From: an uncultured Erysipelotrichaceae bacterium
GTDB taxonomy: Bacteria > Bacillota_I > Bacilli_A > Erysipelotrichales > Erysipelotrichaceae
Assembly: GCA_947385085.1 (NCBI GenBank)
Contig: CANDJN010000008.1
Location: 1 to 64,000, forward strand
Direction of reading: 5' to 3'
DNA: 64,000 nt
Made by a program: the position numbers and the translations under genes. Positions 8,648 through 17,991 of the stretch are shown piece after piece (the first letter of the stretch is position 1; every line of letters begins with the position of its first letter). The notes under the pieces were generated by a model. It had not been told where the DNA came from. It saw only the letters and a list, made by a program, of their open reading frames with translations, and did no database searches.

Positions 8648-9958
8648 ATGATGTACAATCAAATGAATGAATTGATCATTTATCGAGTGAAAGAAGATAG
8701 TTTTTTAATGCAGATGGGCAAGGCAATGACAGAAGATACAGAGGATGTAAGACAGCGTTCCTTGATCTTTGCGTCCATTAAGCGCTTATTGGATATGGCA
8801 ACCCAATACGGCTGGAATCATAATCTATGGCACTGTGCCTTATGCGCTCATCTATTAATGGATGAGAACTCCTATACGTTAAGCAAGGAGCGGCAAAAAC
8901 AAACGCTTAAGGGTAGTATCCAAGCCTTTCTGCAACATGATATGGAAATTTTTTATTCCTTGTTTCACTATGATTTTAAGCCGATTTCCGATCGTTTACA
9001 AATACATTGTTTTGAAATTATCAGCGATTATCAGGCAATTGCCAAGCGTGAGGAAATGATGGATGAAACGATGGGGAAAATGATCATGAAGGTTGCGAAG
9101 CGACTGGCACTGGCTCCTGATGCGCAGGGTATGATGGAGATACTGGATGACTTTTATGAAACGTATGGCACAGGATGCTTTGCGTTTCATAAGGCGTTTC
9201 GCATTAAAGAGGATGGCGATGGATGTAAATTTGTGGCTATTCGCAATTATCCCGAAATGACTCTAGATCACATCATCGGCTATGAGGAACAAAAACAGGA
9301 GCTGATGATGAATACGGAAGCATTCTTACAGGGAAAACAAGCCAATAATGTCCTGTTATATGGAGAAAGCGGTACCGGAAAAAGCACGAGTATTAAAGCA
9401 TTGGGCAATCATTATTATAAGGATGGTATCCGCTTGATTGAAATTCACAAGCATCAATTCCACATGTTACAGGATGTTATCCAACAGATTAAGACGCGCA
9501 ACTATGGATTCATTATATATATGGATGATCTTTCCTTTGAGGAAGATGAAACCGAGTATAAATATTTAAAAGCAGTTATGGAAGGCGGTCTGGAGGTACG
9601 CCCCGATCATATGCTGATTTATGCTACAAGCAATCGCCGTCATCTGATCAAGGAAACATGGCACGATCGCAGTGATGTTAACGAGGATCAGGATTTACAT
9701 ATTTCCGAAACAATGTCGGAGAAGCTATCACTGGTGGCACGCTTTGGCATCAGCATTTATTATGGTAGGCCAACACCCAAAGAATATCAGCACATAGTGA
9801 AGGAACTGGCAAAACGGGAACAGCTTGCGGGCTATGATGAGGCGACGCTTTGGCAGCTGGCAAACGCATGGGAGCTGCGTCATGGCGGTGGAAGCGGACG
9901 CTGTGCGCGGCAGCTGATTGATTATTTGTGCGCTCAGACAGGGGCAGATAAAGAATGA
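8648..9958 (+). CDS. DUF815-type AAA ATPase
   Basis: A 436-residue protein; the start is ATG 8648 or the adjacent ATG 8651, behind AGAGGTGGT. The N-terminal 190 residues are helical and uncharacterised. The C-terminal 240 residues match the DUF815 ATPase pattern: IIGYEEQKQEL, Walker A GESGTGKST, a YMDDLSFE Walker B, an arginine-rich YATSNRRHL sensor region, and the RHGGGSGRCARQLIDYL end. The biochemical role is not established for the family. The stop overlaps the next ATG by 4 bp (ATGA), so the three genes 8648-11234 look translationally coupled. Confidence 0.85.
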   Translation: MMYNQMNELIIYRVKEDSFLMQMGKAMTEDTEDVRQRSLIFASIKRLLDMATQYGWNHNLWHCALCAHLLMDENSYTLSKERQKQTLKGSIQAFLQHDMEIFYSLFHYDFKPISDRLQIHCFEIISDYQAIAKREEMMDETMGKMIMKVAKRLALAPDAQGMMEILDDFYETYGTGCFAFHKAFRIKEDGDGCKFVAIRNYPEMTLDHIIGYEEQKQELMMNTEAFLQGKQANNVLLYGESGTGKSTSIKALGNHYYKDGIRLIEIHKHQFHMLQDVIQQIKTRNYGFIIYMDDLSFEEDETEYKYLKAVMEGGLEVRPDHMLIYATSNRRHLIKETWHDRSDVNEDQDLHISETMSEKLSLVARFGISIYYGRPTPKEYQHIVKELAKREQLAGYDEATLWQLANAWELRHGGGSGRCARQLIDYLCAQTGADKE

Positions 9959-10305
9959 TAACGGAGTACGAGCGTAAGCAATGCGATCATCCGATTATTA
10001 AAGAAATATTACTTTGGCATGATGAGGCATGGCTGGATGGCAAACAGCTGGAAGCACTTTTGGGCATCAGTCGCTCTAAGCTGAAGCGATTATTACAGCG
10101 AATTCACACTGAATCAGAGATTGATTACCATCACAGTGAGGTATTCTCAGTGGTGAGACAGCGATACCACAAGGGAAAACAAAAGAAAAGCGATTGGGTT
10201 TATCAAATTCGCTATTATGATACAAAAATGGTGCGTTTGTTGGCGTCATATTGCGATGAAGGCGTTGCCTATTCCTTTCTGGAATGGCTGGGGAAAGCAT
10301 CATGA
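9955..10305 (+). CDS. Small protein with helix-turn-helix-like N-terminus
   Basis: A 116-residue basic protein, not recognised with confidence. Residues 25-48 (DGKQLEALLGISRSKLKRLL) look like a helix-turn-helix. The C-terminal part (VYQIRYYDTKMVRLLASY) is loosely reminiscent of the RhuM/HTH class, but too weakly to name. It sits between the DUF815 ATPase and a PfkB kinase with 4-bp ATGA overlaps on both sides, which argues that it is a real, coupled gene. Confidence 0.6.
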   Translation: MITEYERKQCDHPIIKEILLWHDEAWLDGKQLEALLGISRSKLKRLLQRIHTESEIDYHHSEVFSVVRQRYHKGKQKKSDWVYQIRYYDTKMVRLLASYCDEGVAYSFLEWLGKAS

Positions 10306-11234
10306 AAAGAAAAAAACTGTTAGTTATTGGCTCAGCGGTTTGTGATGTGATTGTTCGTATTCCGCATTTGCCGCATTCACAAGAAGACTTGATCGTTGAG
10401 TCCCAGCAGCTTTCTTTGGGTGGTTGTGCTGCCAATGTCGCAATGTGTTTGAAGGCACTGAATGTTCCCTTTGATTTCTTTGCGCCGGTTGGCAGTGGAA
10501 TGTATGGTGATTTTGTGGCTGAGCAGCTTCAACTGCGAGGAATCAACACACGGCTTTCTCGTGTTCCGGAGGCGAATGGCTGTTGTTACTGCTTGGTGGA
10601 AAAAAACGGCGAGCGTACCTTTCTTGCCGATCATGGAGCGGAATATCGATTTCAAGCGCAGTGGTTTTCTTTGCTTAACCCACAGGATTATGACGGCGTA
10701 TATATATGCGGCTTGGAGCTGGAGGAAAGTGGTTCACAGGCGTTGATGGAGCATTTGCGCAAAGCCGGTTATTCACGTATCTATTTTGCGTGTGGCCCGC
10801 GTCATGAGCATATATCTTCTGACTATCTGCGCGAATTGGAGTTTTTGCCTTGTCTGTTTCACTTGAATGAAGAAGAAGCCATTCGCTATTTTCACAATGA
10901 GGATTTTTTGACCGGTGCGGCAGCGCTATATCAAAAAACTCATCAGCCTATTGTCATAACACGCGGCGCAAACGGCTGTTTGATTCAAACAGAGGAAACG
11001 CTGAAACTAGCTGGCCTTGAGACAAAAGTGGCTGATACAATCGGTGCCGGAGACACTCATATTGCGGCGCTTATGGCAGCGTGTCATAGTGGGATGCCAT
11101 GGCGGGAAGCAGGAATCTTTGCGAACCGTGCAGCTGCGTTGGTAGTCGCCCATGCGGGAGCGCAGTTGAGCACAAGCGATAGTGAAAGTTTAAAAGCTAT
11201 ATTAAAAAACCACGGTGATGAAGCAAATCTGTGA
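10302..11234 (+). CDS. PfkB-family carbohydrate/nucleoside kinase
   Basis: 310 residues from the ATG at 10302, which overlaps the previous stop by ATGA; an ATG 18 bp upstream is in frame but less likely. The N-terminal motif GGCAANVAMCLKAL and the C-terminal DTIGAGDTHIAALMA (catalytic Asp in GAGD) identify the PfkB family. These enzymes phosphorylate sugars or nucleosides. The substrate (ribose-, fructose- or adenosine-like) cannot be assigned. Confidence 0.85.
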   Translation: MKRKKLLVIGSAVCDVIVRIPHLPHSQEDLIVESQQLSLGGCAANVAMCLKALNVPFDFFAPVGSGMYGDFVAEQLQLRGINTRLSRVPEANGCCYCLVEKNGERTFLADHGAEYRFQAQWFSLLNPQDYDGVYICGLELEESGSQALMEHLRKAGYSRIYFACGPRHEHISSDYLRELEFLPCLFHLNEEEAIRYFHNEDFLTGAAALYQKTHQPIVITRGANGCLIQTEETLKLAGLETKVADTIGAGDTHIAALMAACHSGMPWREAGIFANRAAALVVAHAGAQLSTSDSESLKAILKNHGDEANL

Positions 11235-11256
11235 GGAGATACTTCTTACCGTGTTT

Positions 11257-11694
11257 TTATATTTTTAAAGTAAACTTTTTATGGTGATTTTGAAAGCCGC
11301 ATCGTTCATAAAAGCGATGAGCATTACTGCGCTGATGATGACTGGAAACCTCCATCTGGATACAGCCACGTTGCTTTGCGATCCTTAAACCGCGTTGAAT
11401 TAATGCTTTGCCAATCCCCTGGCTGCGTTCATTCTCCGCCACAATCAGTTCCATGATTTCCGCAATCTTAGCGGCATGATGAAGCTGATCCTCCAAACGC
11501 AGATGTAAAAAAGCGATAATGTGATGTTTTTGTTCATAAACAAGACCATAGTATTGTTCATCTTTTAATTGTTGGAGATAAATAGCGCAAAACGAATCAT
11601 ATGGCAGTACTTCTTGTTCTAATTGACATATTAACAGATACAGTGCATTGACATCGGACTTGTTACATGCACGAATGCTTTGTGTATTGGACAT
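11257..11694 (-). CDS. GNAT family N-acetyltransferase
   Basis: 145 residues from the ATG at 11694, preceded by GGTGA with 5-nt spacing; an in-frame ATG at 11715 has no such site. The acetyl-CoA loop NERSQGIGKALIQRGL and the following EVSSHHQRSNAHRFYERCGF segment are typical of GNAT enzymes. The substrate is unknown. It is convergent with the PfkB kinase and ends 22 bp from it. Confidence 0.85.
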   Translation of the reverse strand: MSNTQSIRACNKSDVNALYLLICQLEQEVLPYDSFCAIYLQQLKDEQYYGLVYEQKHHIIAFLHLRLEDQLHHAAKIAEIMELIVAENERSQGIGKALIQRGLRIAKQRGCIQMEVSSHHQRSNAHRFYERCGFQNHHKKFTLKI

Positions 11695-11839
11695 AGTGAT
11701 CACCGTATAAATCATAACATATGCTAATCACTTTGAACAGGCTGATAGCGGTAAGAATCATATTTGATGAATCTTTCCCTTATAAATACATTCACAATGC
11801 ATTTCTTTTTTTATGTCGTGTTTTCCTTTTTTTCATCCA

Positions 11840-11868
11840 TTGACAAGTGTTGAATTTCGGAATAATAT
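11840..11868 (+). promoter_or_regulatory. Promoter of the ABC exporter operon
   Basis: Consensus TTGACA, exactly 17 bp, then TAATAT. The transcript would carry about 200 nt of leader before the GTG at 12076. Confidence 0.65.
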
Positions 11869-12075
11869 TGTGTACGCAAATGTTTTGCATATCGCAAAGG
11901 CCAGAACAAAGCCATCAGCGGTTATAATTGTTGTATGCGACTTTTGACTTAGCCGATAAAAGAAAATGATATGCTGCATAGGTATGCAAGGGTAAAACAA
12001 AAAATCGTGAATCAGATGAAAGCTGTTGGGCTGGGATTATATGAAAACAAAATGGATGGAACAGGAGTGATGGAT

Positions 12076-13797
12076 GTGCGGGAACAATTACTACCGTTTA
12101 TCAAGCATAACAGTCGATATTTTGTGCTGGCATGCGGATGTGTCATTGCGGAAACGGTGTTTGAATTGGTCATACCGGTATTAATGGCGGATATTATTGA
12201 TGTCGGTATTGCGAATGGTGATCGCGCTTATATTTTAATGCGCGGTGGATGGATGATTGGCTGTGCGCTGATTTCTTTAATATTGGGTATTCTATATGCA
12301 CGTTACGCAGCCCAAGCAGGGCAACGCTTTGGGGCAGAACTGCGCGCTGCCCTATTTGATCACGTTCAAAGCTTTTCCTTTACCAATATGGATCATTTTA
12401 CAACAGCATCTTTAATCACTCGCTTAACCGGAGATATTACGATTTTACAAAATGCCATTGCCAATGGGATTCGACCGTTGTTTCGCTCACCGGTGATGAT
12501 GCTTACGGCATTGGTGCTTACCTTTTCGATCAATCCTCGCTTAGCTTGTGTATTTTGCGTCAGTATTCCATTATTAGCTATCGGATTGAGTATGATCGTT
12601 TTGAAGGTAGGACCGTTATATCGCAGGATGCAGGGCAGTATGGATCGGGTTAATACGGTAGTACAAGAAAACATTCAGGCGATACGCTTTGTAAAGGCAT
12701 ATGTATGCGGTGAGCGCGAAATTAATAAGTTTGCGCAGGTCAATGATGATTTACAAGCTGTTTCACTGGATGCCTTCCGTATTTCTGTATGGAATATGCC
12801 TTTGTTTCAGCTCATATCCTATGGCACGATGATTGCCCTGCTTTGGTTTGGTGGAAATATGATTTTTGCGGGTACGATGAGCGTAGGTGAATTAACTGGC
12901 TTTTTAAGCTATGTTTTACAAATATTAAACGGTTTGATGATGCTTTCTAATGTGTTTTTAATGTTAACGAGAAGCATAGCGAGCGCCGATCGTATTTGTG
13001 AAGTGCTCGAAGAAAAGAATGATATGATAGAAGCGGATAATGCGCTTCAACCGATTCGTAATGGTGAGGTGGTATTCCATCACGTTCATTTTCGCTATCG
13101 TCCCGATGCCCCCGAAATACTACATGATATTGATCTGACAATACCGGCGGGAAGCAGCCTGGGAGTCTTGGGCGGTACCGGTGCGGCTAAAACAAGCCTT
13201 GTCCAGCTGATTCCTCGTTTATATGATGTGAGCGAGGGCGCTGTTACGGTTGATGGGTATGATGTCAGAGGCTGCGAACTGGGGCACCTGCGTGATTCCA
13301 TCGCTATGGTATTGCAGAAAAACACACTGTTTTCGGGTACGATTCGCGAGAATCTTTTGTGGGGAAATGAACAGGCGGATGATGAGGAAATCTATCGTGT
13401 TTGTCGCCTTGCCTGTGTTGATGAATTCCTTGATTCATTCCCCGCAGGCCTGGATACGATGCTGGAACAGGGCGGTGTAAATTTGTCCGGCGGGCAAAGA
13501 CAGCGTCTATGTATTGCTCGTGCGTTGTTAAAAAAGCCAAAAATATTAATATTGGACGACTCCACAAGTGCAGTAGATACTGCCACCGAAGCTAAAATTA
13601 AACAAGGCTTGGCGCAGCTATCCGCAATGACGAAAATCATTATCGCCCAGCGTGTGAGCAGCGTGATGGATTTGGATCAAATCGCCATCTTGGAGGAGGG
13701 AGAGCTCCATGCGCACGGTACGCATGAGGAATTGTTAATGACAGATCAGATTTACCAGGAGATCTATCGTTCCCAACAGGAAGGAGCGAATTTATAA
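12076..13797 (+). CDS. ABC exporter half-transporter with degenerate nucleotide site
   Basis: 573 residues from GTG 12076, which has AGGAG 8 nt upstream. The frame extends back to ATG 11971, but that adds a 35-residue stretch without a good RBS. Six membrane helices (residues 1-310) precede an ATPase with Walker A GGTGAAKT, Q-loop VLQKNTLFSG, signature LSGGQRQR, Walker B ILILDDSTSAVD and switch IIAQRVS. The catalytic Glu after Walker B is Asp and the switch His is Gln, the pattern of the inactive half of heterodimeric exporters such as BmrC/LmrC/TM287. It is coupled to the next gene by TAATG. Confidence 0.9.
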   Translation: MREQLLPFIKHNSRYFVLACGCVIAETVFELVIPVLMADIIDVGIANGDRAYILMRGGWMIGCALISLILGILYARYAAQAGQRFGAELRAALFDHVQSFSFTNMDHFTTASLITRLTGDITILQNAIANGIRPLFRSPVMMLTALVLTFSINPRLACVFCVSIPLLAIGLSMIVLKVGPLYRRMQGSMDRVNTVVQENIQAIRFVKAYVCGEREINKFAQVNDDLQAVSLDAFRISVWNMPLFQLISYGTMIALLWFGGNMIFAGTMSVGELTGFLSYVLQILNGLMMLSNVFLMLTRSIASADRICEVLEEKNDMIEADNALQPIRNGEVVFHHVHFRYRPDAPEILHDIDLTIPAGSSLGVLGGTGAAKTSLVQLIPRLYDVSEGAVTVDGYDVRGCELGHLRDSIAMVLQKNTLFSGTIRENLLWGNEQADDEEIYRVCRLACVDEFLDSFPAGLDTMLEQGGVNLSGGQRQRLCIARALLKKPKILILDDSTSAVDTATEAKIKQGLAQLSAMTKIIIAQRVSSVMDLDQIAILEEGELHAHGTHEELLMTDQIYQEIYRSQQEGANL

Positions 13798-15653
13798 TGG
13801 CACGTTATGTCGACGCAAAGCGTCCCCAACAATGGCAAAAAACGCTGCAGGGCTTTCGACCGTATGTAAAAAAGCATTGGTTGGCTTTTGTCTTAGTGGC
13901 GATCTGTGCGATTTTCAGCGCTACTGTTAATTTGACCGGTACTTATATGATTTCACCGATTATCAACGACTATATTTTACCGCATCATTATGATGGTCTC
14001 GTAAAAATGATTTTAGGTGTGGCAGGAATGTATCTTTGCGGAGTATTGAGCACGGCCTTTTATAAACAACTGATGACACGCGTAGCGCAATCCATCGTCA
14101 AAGAGCTGCGCCATGATTTATTTGCGCATATGCAGACGCTACCGATCTCCTATTTTGATACACATACGCATGGTGAGGTGATGTCGCACTTTACCAATGA
14201 TATGGATACGTTACAGGATGCCTTGAATAATTGTGTGGACAATTTAATCCAAAGCTTTACAATGATTGTCGGTACAGTCATTGCGATCTTTTTGTTAAAT
14301 TGGGCATTATCGCTGATTGTGACTGCGTTTATGCTTTTTATGGCTGCGCTGATTCAATATTTTGGCCGCCGCAGTAAGTATTATTTTTCACGCCAGCAGG
14401 TTGCCATGGCAGCGATGAACGGATTCATTGAAGAAATGGTAGAGGGCAGTAAGGTGGTGAAAGTGTTTCGCCATGAACAGGCGAACCAAAAGGAATTTCA
14501 ACGCCGCAATGAAGCACTGCGTGACAGCGCTGCCGCCGCATTGACGTATGCAGGAAGAACTATTCCAACCGTTGTATCACTTTCTTATGTCAATTATGCC
14601 ATTGTTTCCTGCATCGGTGGTTTCTTTGCGATTGCGGGGATGTTGAGCTTGGGCGAGCTGTCTTCCTATCTTATTTATGTAAGGCAAACTGCCATGCCTA
14701 TTAATCAGTTTACCCAGCAGTTAAATTTCATCTTGGCCGCAATGGCAGGGGCAGAACGGATTTTCAATCTGTTAGAGGTGGAAAGCGAATGTGATGATGG
14801 CAGAGTCACCCTAAGCAGTGTAACAATTGACGATAAGGGACGTATACAGGAAAGCGATGAACCCACCGGCAAGTGGGCGTGGCGTCATCCCCGCGCACAG
14901 GGCGTAACCTATGTTCCACTAGAGGGGGATGTACGTTTCCATGATGTGGTATTCGGCTATCGTAGCGATACTCCGATTTTAAAGGGTATCTCACTGTATG
15001 CCAAGCCGGGGCAAAAGATCGCCTTTGTCGGCAGTACGGGAGCCGGGAAAACGACAATCATCAATTTGATCAATCGCTTTTATGATATTAGCCGCGGCAG
15101 TATCACCTATGATGGTATAGATGTTAAGCTGATCCGCAAGGATGACTTACGTCATGCGGTCGCGGTGGTCTTACAAGATACGCATCTGTTCAGCGGTACG
15201 GTGGCGGAGAATATTCGTTTTGGCAATCCAAGGGCAACAATGGATCAGGTGATCGCAGCGGCAAAGCTTGCCAATGCTCATCATTTCATATCCCATCTTC
15301 CCAAGGGCTATGACACGGCTGTGCATAGTGACGGCGCCAATTTATCACAAGGACAGCGGCAGCTGTTGGCGATTGCGCGGGCAGCGATCGCGGATCCTCC
15401 GGTACTCATTTTAGATGAAGCAACCAGCTCTATTGATACGCGCAGTGAAAAGCTGATCGAAAAGGGAATGGATCGATTGATGGAAGGGCGCACTGTATTT
15501 GTGATCGCGCATCGTTTAAGTACAGTCCGCAATGCCGATGCCATCATGGTATTGGATCATGGCGAAATTATTGAGCGCGGTTCTCACGATGAACTGCTTG
15601 CGCAAAAAGGACGCTATTATCAGCTATATACCGGTCAATCGGAGTTAGATTAA
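13797..15653 (+). CDS. ABC exporter half-transporter, catalytically complete partner
   Basis: 618 residues. It begins within the stop of its partner (1-bp overlap) with AAGGAG upstream. Membrane domain residues 20-330, an inserted charged linker near 345-380, then ATPase motifs: GSTGAGKTT, VLQDTHLFSG, signature LSQGQRQ, VLILDEATSSID with catalytic Glu, and IAHRLSTV with switch His. Together with the preceding gene it would form a heterodimeric multidrug or lipid exporter with one consensus and one degenerate ATP site (BmrCD/LmrCD/TM287-288 type). The cargo is unknown. Confidence 0.92.
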   Translation: MARYVDAKRPQQWQKTLQGFRPYVKKHWLAFVLVAICAIFSATVNLTGTYMISPIINDYILPHHYDGLVKMILGVAGMYLCGVLSTAFYKQLMTRVAQSIVKELRHDLFAHMQTLPISYFDTHTHGEVMSHFTNDMDTLQDALNNCVDNLIQSFTMIVGTVIAIFLLNWALSLIVTAFMLFMAALIQYFGRRSKYYFSRQQVAMAAMNGFIEEMVEGSKVVKVFRHEQANQKEFQRRNEALRDSAAAALTYAGRTIPTVVSLSYVNYAIVSCIGGFFAIAGMLSLGELSSYLIYVRQTAMPINQFTQQLNFILAAMAGAERIFNLLEVESECDDGRVTLSSVTIDDKGRIQESDEPTGKWAWRHPRAQGVTYVPLEGDVRFHDVVFGYRSDTPILKGISLYAKPGQKIAFVGSTGAGKTTIINLINRFYDISRGSITYDGIDVKLIRKDDLRHAVAVVLQDTHLFSGTVAENIRFGNPRATMDQVIAAAKLANAHHFISHLPKGYDTAVHSDGANLSQGQRQLLAIARAAIADPPVLILDEATSSIDTRSEKLIEKGMDRLMEGRTVFVIAHRLSTVRNADAIMVLDHGEIIERGSHDELLAQKGRYYQLYTGQSELD

Positions 15654-15700
15654 AAAACGGAAGCACTCGTCTCATACTGAGATGGGTTCATTCCGTTTTT
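15653..15700. terminator. Bidirectional terminator
   Basis: AAAAACGGAA pairs with TTCCGTTTTT around a second inner stem (GTCTCA/TGAGAT), with A and T runs on both sides. It serves the ABC operon and the convergent TPR gene. Confidence 0.75.
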
Positions 15701-16517
15701 CTCTGACTAGGAAATTAGGCAAGTATTCCAATCCATTAGTCACCTTTTGTAAGATGGCGACGCAATAGGCGGCTTCTTCCTCACTGCCCGGCGCAAATTT
15801 CTTCTTGATTGTCGCATTATTCATGCGCTCATAAGCCATGATTTCATATAAATATGAATTGTATTCCATCATTGGCTGTAACAGCACCTTCGCCTCATTT
15901 AATAGTTGCTTTTTATAATAGTATAGGAAATTGGCATAGAGCGTAAACGTATCCTGCTTGGGATATCGTTCATATAATTGTTTAAATTGATCGTATTCCT
16001 CCAGATACAGAAAACCGGAAAAAAGGTAATAGCGTGTTCCGAAAACATCACTGGGATTCAGTGATAATATTTCCCGAAACTGCGCTAATGAACGGCGCAT
16101 ATATCCCACTTCATACAAGGCACATGCATAGGCGAATTTCATATGGAAAAAGGTTTTCGCTTCATCAATTTTATAAAAATCGCTGATCGGCTGGCGGAAA
16201 TAATCCCGGCCTAAATTCATCGTAGCCAATTCCATTCCCTGCTTATAGATTTTCAGTGTTTCAAACATATCCTCACAGTATAAGCCCATCGCCAAATATG
16301 CTTCAATGCAGTCCCGGCAAATGAGTAGGGCCTGATGGGCAATGTATTTCTTTTTTTGCCAGCCGCGGTATTGTTTCATTTCCTTGAGCTTGTTCAAAGC
16401 TTCTTCATAATGCTCAAAACGCTGTGAAGGAGCGTGATAGTGATCACTGAGGAAAGAATCCAGAGTCATTTGATAGGTGACGCCCAGCGAGGCGGTATCC
16501 CATTCCTTTTTATTCAT
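15672..16517 (-). CDS. TPR-type helical repeat protein
   Basis: A 281-residue, mostly helical protein. Segments such as EAYLAMGLYCEDMFETLKIYKQGMEL and FAYACALYEVGYMRRSLAQF are TPR-like, including the small/large residue pattern. No signal peptide, so cytoplasmic. It probably acts as a protein-binding scaffold; no specific partner is evident. It lies 16 bp downstream of the CpXC gene on the same strand, so the two are likely co-transcribed. Confidence 0.65.
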   Translation of the reverse strand: MNKKEWDTASLGVTYQMTLDSFLSDHYHAPSQRFEHYEEALNKLKEMKQYRGWQKKKYIAHQALLICRDCIEAYLAMGLYCEDMFETLKIYKQGMELATMNLGRDYFRQPISDFYKIDEAKTFFHMKFAYACALYEVGYMRRSLAQFREILSLNPSDVFGTRYYLFSGFLYLEEYDQFKQLYERYPKQDTFTLYANFLYYYKKQLLNEAKVLLQPMMEYNSYLYEIMAYERMNNATIKKKFAPGSEEEAAYCVAILQKVTNGLEYLPNFLVREKRNEPISV

Positions 16518-16533
16518 TCAAGCACTCCTCCTT

Positions 16534-17052
16534 TCACTTTTTTACATAGTGTTCATAGACTTGATCGGCAATGGCCTTGTATGCGCTGTTATCGGCATAG
16601 ATGTATTCCAGCCAAATGGTTTTACTTGTTTCATCGCGGTCATGATAGCGGATGGCGACAACCTCAGGGTCTTGTTTGCGCAAGATTTCCTTAATCTGTG
16701 CCATAATGCGATCATCCAGACCATCTTCACGAATGCGGATCTTTTCTGCCAATTCAACAGGATCGTTTACTTGAATCAGAGCTTGATCAGGAAATTGCTT
16801 ATGGAGTGATTCGGGTGCATCGCTATCTTTACTCATAAATATAAGGAAACCACGAGCGGTGTCATGATAGAGAAAATTGTGTACAAAGGTCGTTTTGAAA
16901 TGACAATGCGGACATTCAAAGGTGAACATTGTGTGATGAAGAATCCGTTTTCGCAGGTTTGGCTCCAGTTCCGGTTTCACCAAGGTATGACTTTTGATAT
17001 GCGTATGATACCCGCATTGACGACAGTAAATTTCAACCAGTATATGACGCAC
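16534..17052 (-). CDS. CpXC-domain zinc-ribbon protein
   Basis: 172 residues from a GTG at 17052, chosen because GGGAG lies 7 nt upstream and a TATAAT box lies within the longer frame that starts at 17130. Two Cys-x-x-Cys pairs, CRQC at 10-13 and CPHC at 47-50, form the zinc ribbon of CpXC proteins; the rest is mixed alpha/beta. The family function is unknown. It heads a two-gene operon with the TPR protein. Confidence 0.7.
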   Translation of the reverse strand: MRHILVEIYCRQCGYHTHIKSHTLVKPELEPNLRKRILHHTMFTFECPHCHFKTTFVHNFLYHDTARGFLIFMSKDSDAPESLHKQFPDQALIQVNDPVELAEKIRIREDGLDDRIMAQIKEILRKQDPEVVAIRYHDRDETSKTIWLEYIYADNSAYKAIADQVYEHYVKK

Positions 17053-17272
17053 AGTAACACTCCCAACTATCGGCAACATTATACTACAAATTTCACCATG
17101 AGAAAAGTTTAACCATTGCTTGTGCGGCATAAATACGGTGATGAAAATATGAGCCTCTCAAAATGATTTTCACTTCCACGAAGTAATGGAAAGTCGTTGC
17201 AAAGCCAAAGGAAATCCATTACAATAGGATCAAGGATTGGCTTAAGCATAAAGCTTGTGAAGGAGGCCTATG

Positions 17273-17818
17273 ATGTATTATCAAAAGATTGTCGGAAAGT
17301 GTTTGTATCTATCACCGATGAATATAGAAAATGAAAAGGGTATATTGACCAAATGGTGGAATGAGGATCAGGATATTGCCTATAACAATGGCTTCTATGC
17401 TCAGCTATTGGATGAAGAAAAGGTGATGGAGATATTACAAAAATGGCATGAAGGACCGTTTGTGTTTGCGATTGTAAATAAGGAAAGCAATGAATTTATG
17501 GGTCATGTTTCTTTATTTAATTTCGGTCATCATGATCAATACGCGACAATGGGAATTTATATCGGCCCTGACTATCGCCATTGTGGTTATGGCAGGGAAG
17601 CGATGACTTTGTTAATAGATTATATTTTTCAAACTCAGCGTTTTCAGGCATTGCATATAGAGGTGTTTGATTTTAATCAAAGAGGATATGGAATTTATGA
17701 AAGTATTGGCTTTCGAGAATGCGGTCGCTGGCATCAATCGTTTTATCATGGTGGTTTATCTCACGATATTATTTTAATGGAGCTATTGCGAGAAGATTGG
17801 CTGAAACGCGGGTTATAA
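17273..17818 (+). CDS. GNAT acetyltransferase, RimJ/RimL-like
   Basis: 181 residues. AGGAGG is 6 nt from ATG 17273 (ATG 17270 is 3 nt away). Residues 1-60 have the FLTKWWNEDQ-type start of RimJ/SpeG-like enzymes. The acetyl-CoA loop is YRHCGYGREAMTLL near 100-115, followed by EVFDFNQRGYGIYESIGF. Likely substrates are protein N-termini, polyamines or small amines, but none can be assigned. Confidence 0.85.
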   Translation: MYYQKIVGKCLYLSPMNIENEKGILTKWWNEDQDIAYNNGFYAQLLDEEKVMEILQKWHEGPFVFAIVNKESNEFMGHVSLFNFGHHDQYATMGIYIGPDYRHCGYGREAMTLLIDYIFQTQRFQALHIEVFDFNQRGYGIYESIGFRECGRWHQSFYHGGLSHDIILMELLREDWLKRGL

Positions 17819-17927
17819 CGGTCTAACGTTTACAAAATTTGTGGTTATTATAAGGTGGTATCGTACAGCTTATAAGTGTGATGCCATCTTTTTCTGTTCT
17901 AGTCGCTAAGACCTATATTTGAATCGC

Positions 17928-17956
17928 TTGACAAGAAGCAATTCTATCGTTATAAT
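17928..17956 (+). promoter_or_regulatory. Consensus promoter of the TetR operon
   Basis: Perfect TTGACA, 17 bp, perfect TATAAT. The -10 is overlapped by a perfect palindrome. Confidence 0.85.
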
Positions 17957-17974
17957 TAAACTGCAAGTTTAATT
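17954..17974. promoter_or_regulatory. Palindromic operator overlapping the -10 box
   Basis: Perfect inverted repeat, arms AATTAAACT and AGTTTAATT around GCA. Its position over the -10 box and transcription start fits autorepression by the TetR protein encoded 18 bp downstream. Confidence 0.75.
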
Positions 17975-17991
17975 AATTTCAGGAGGAATCT

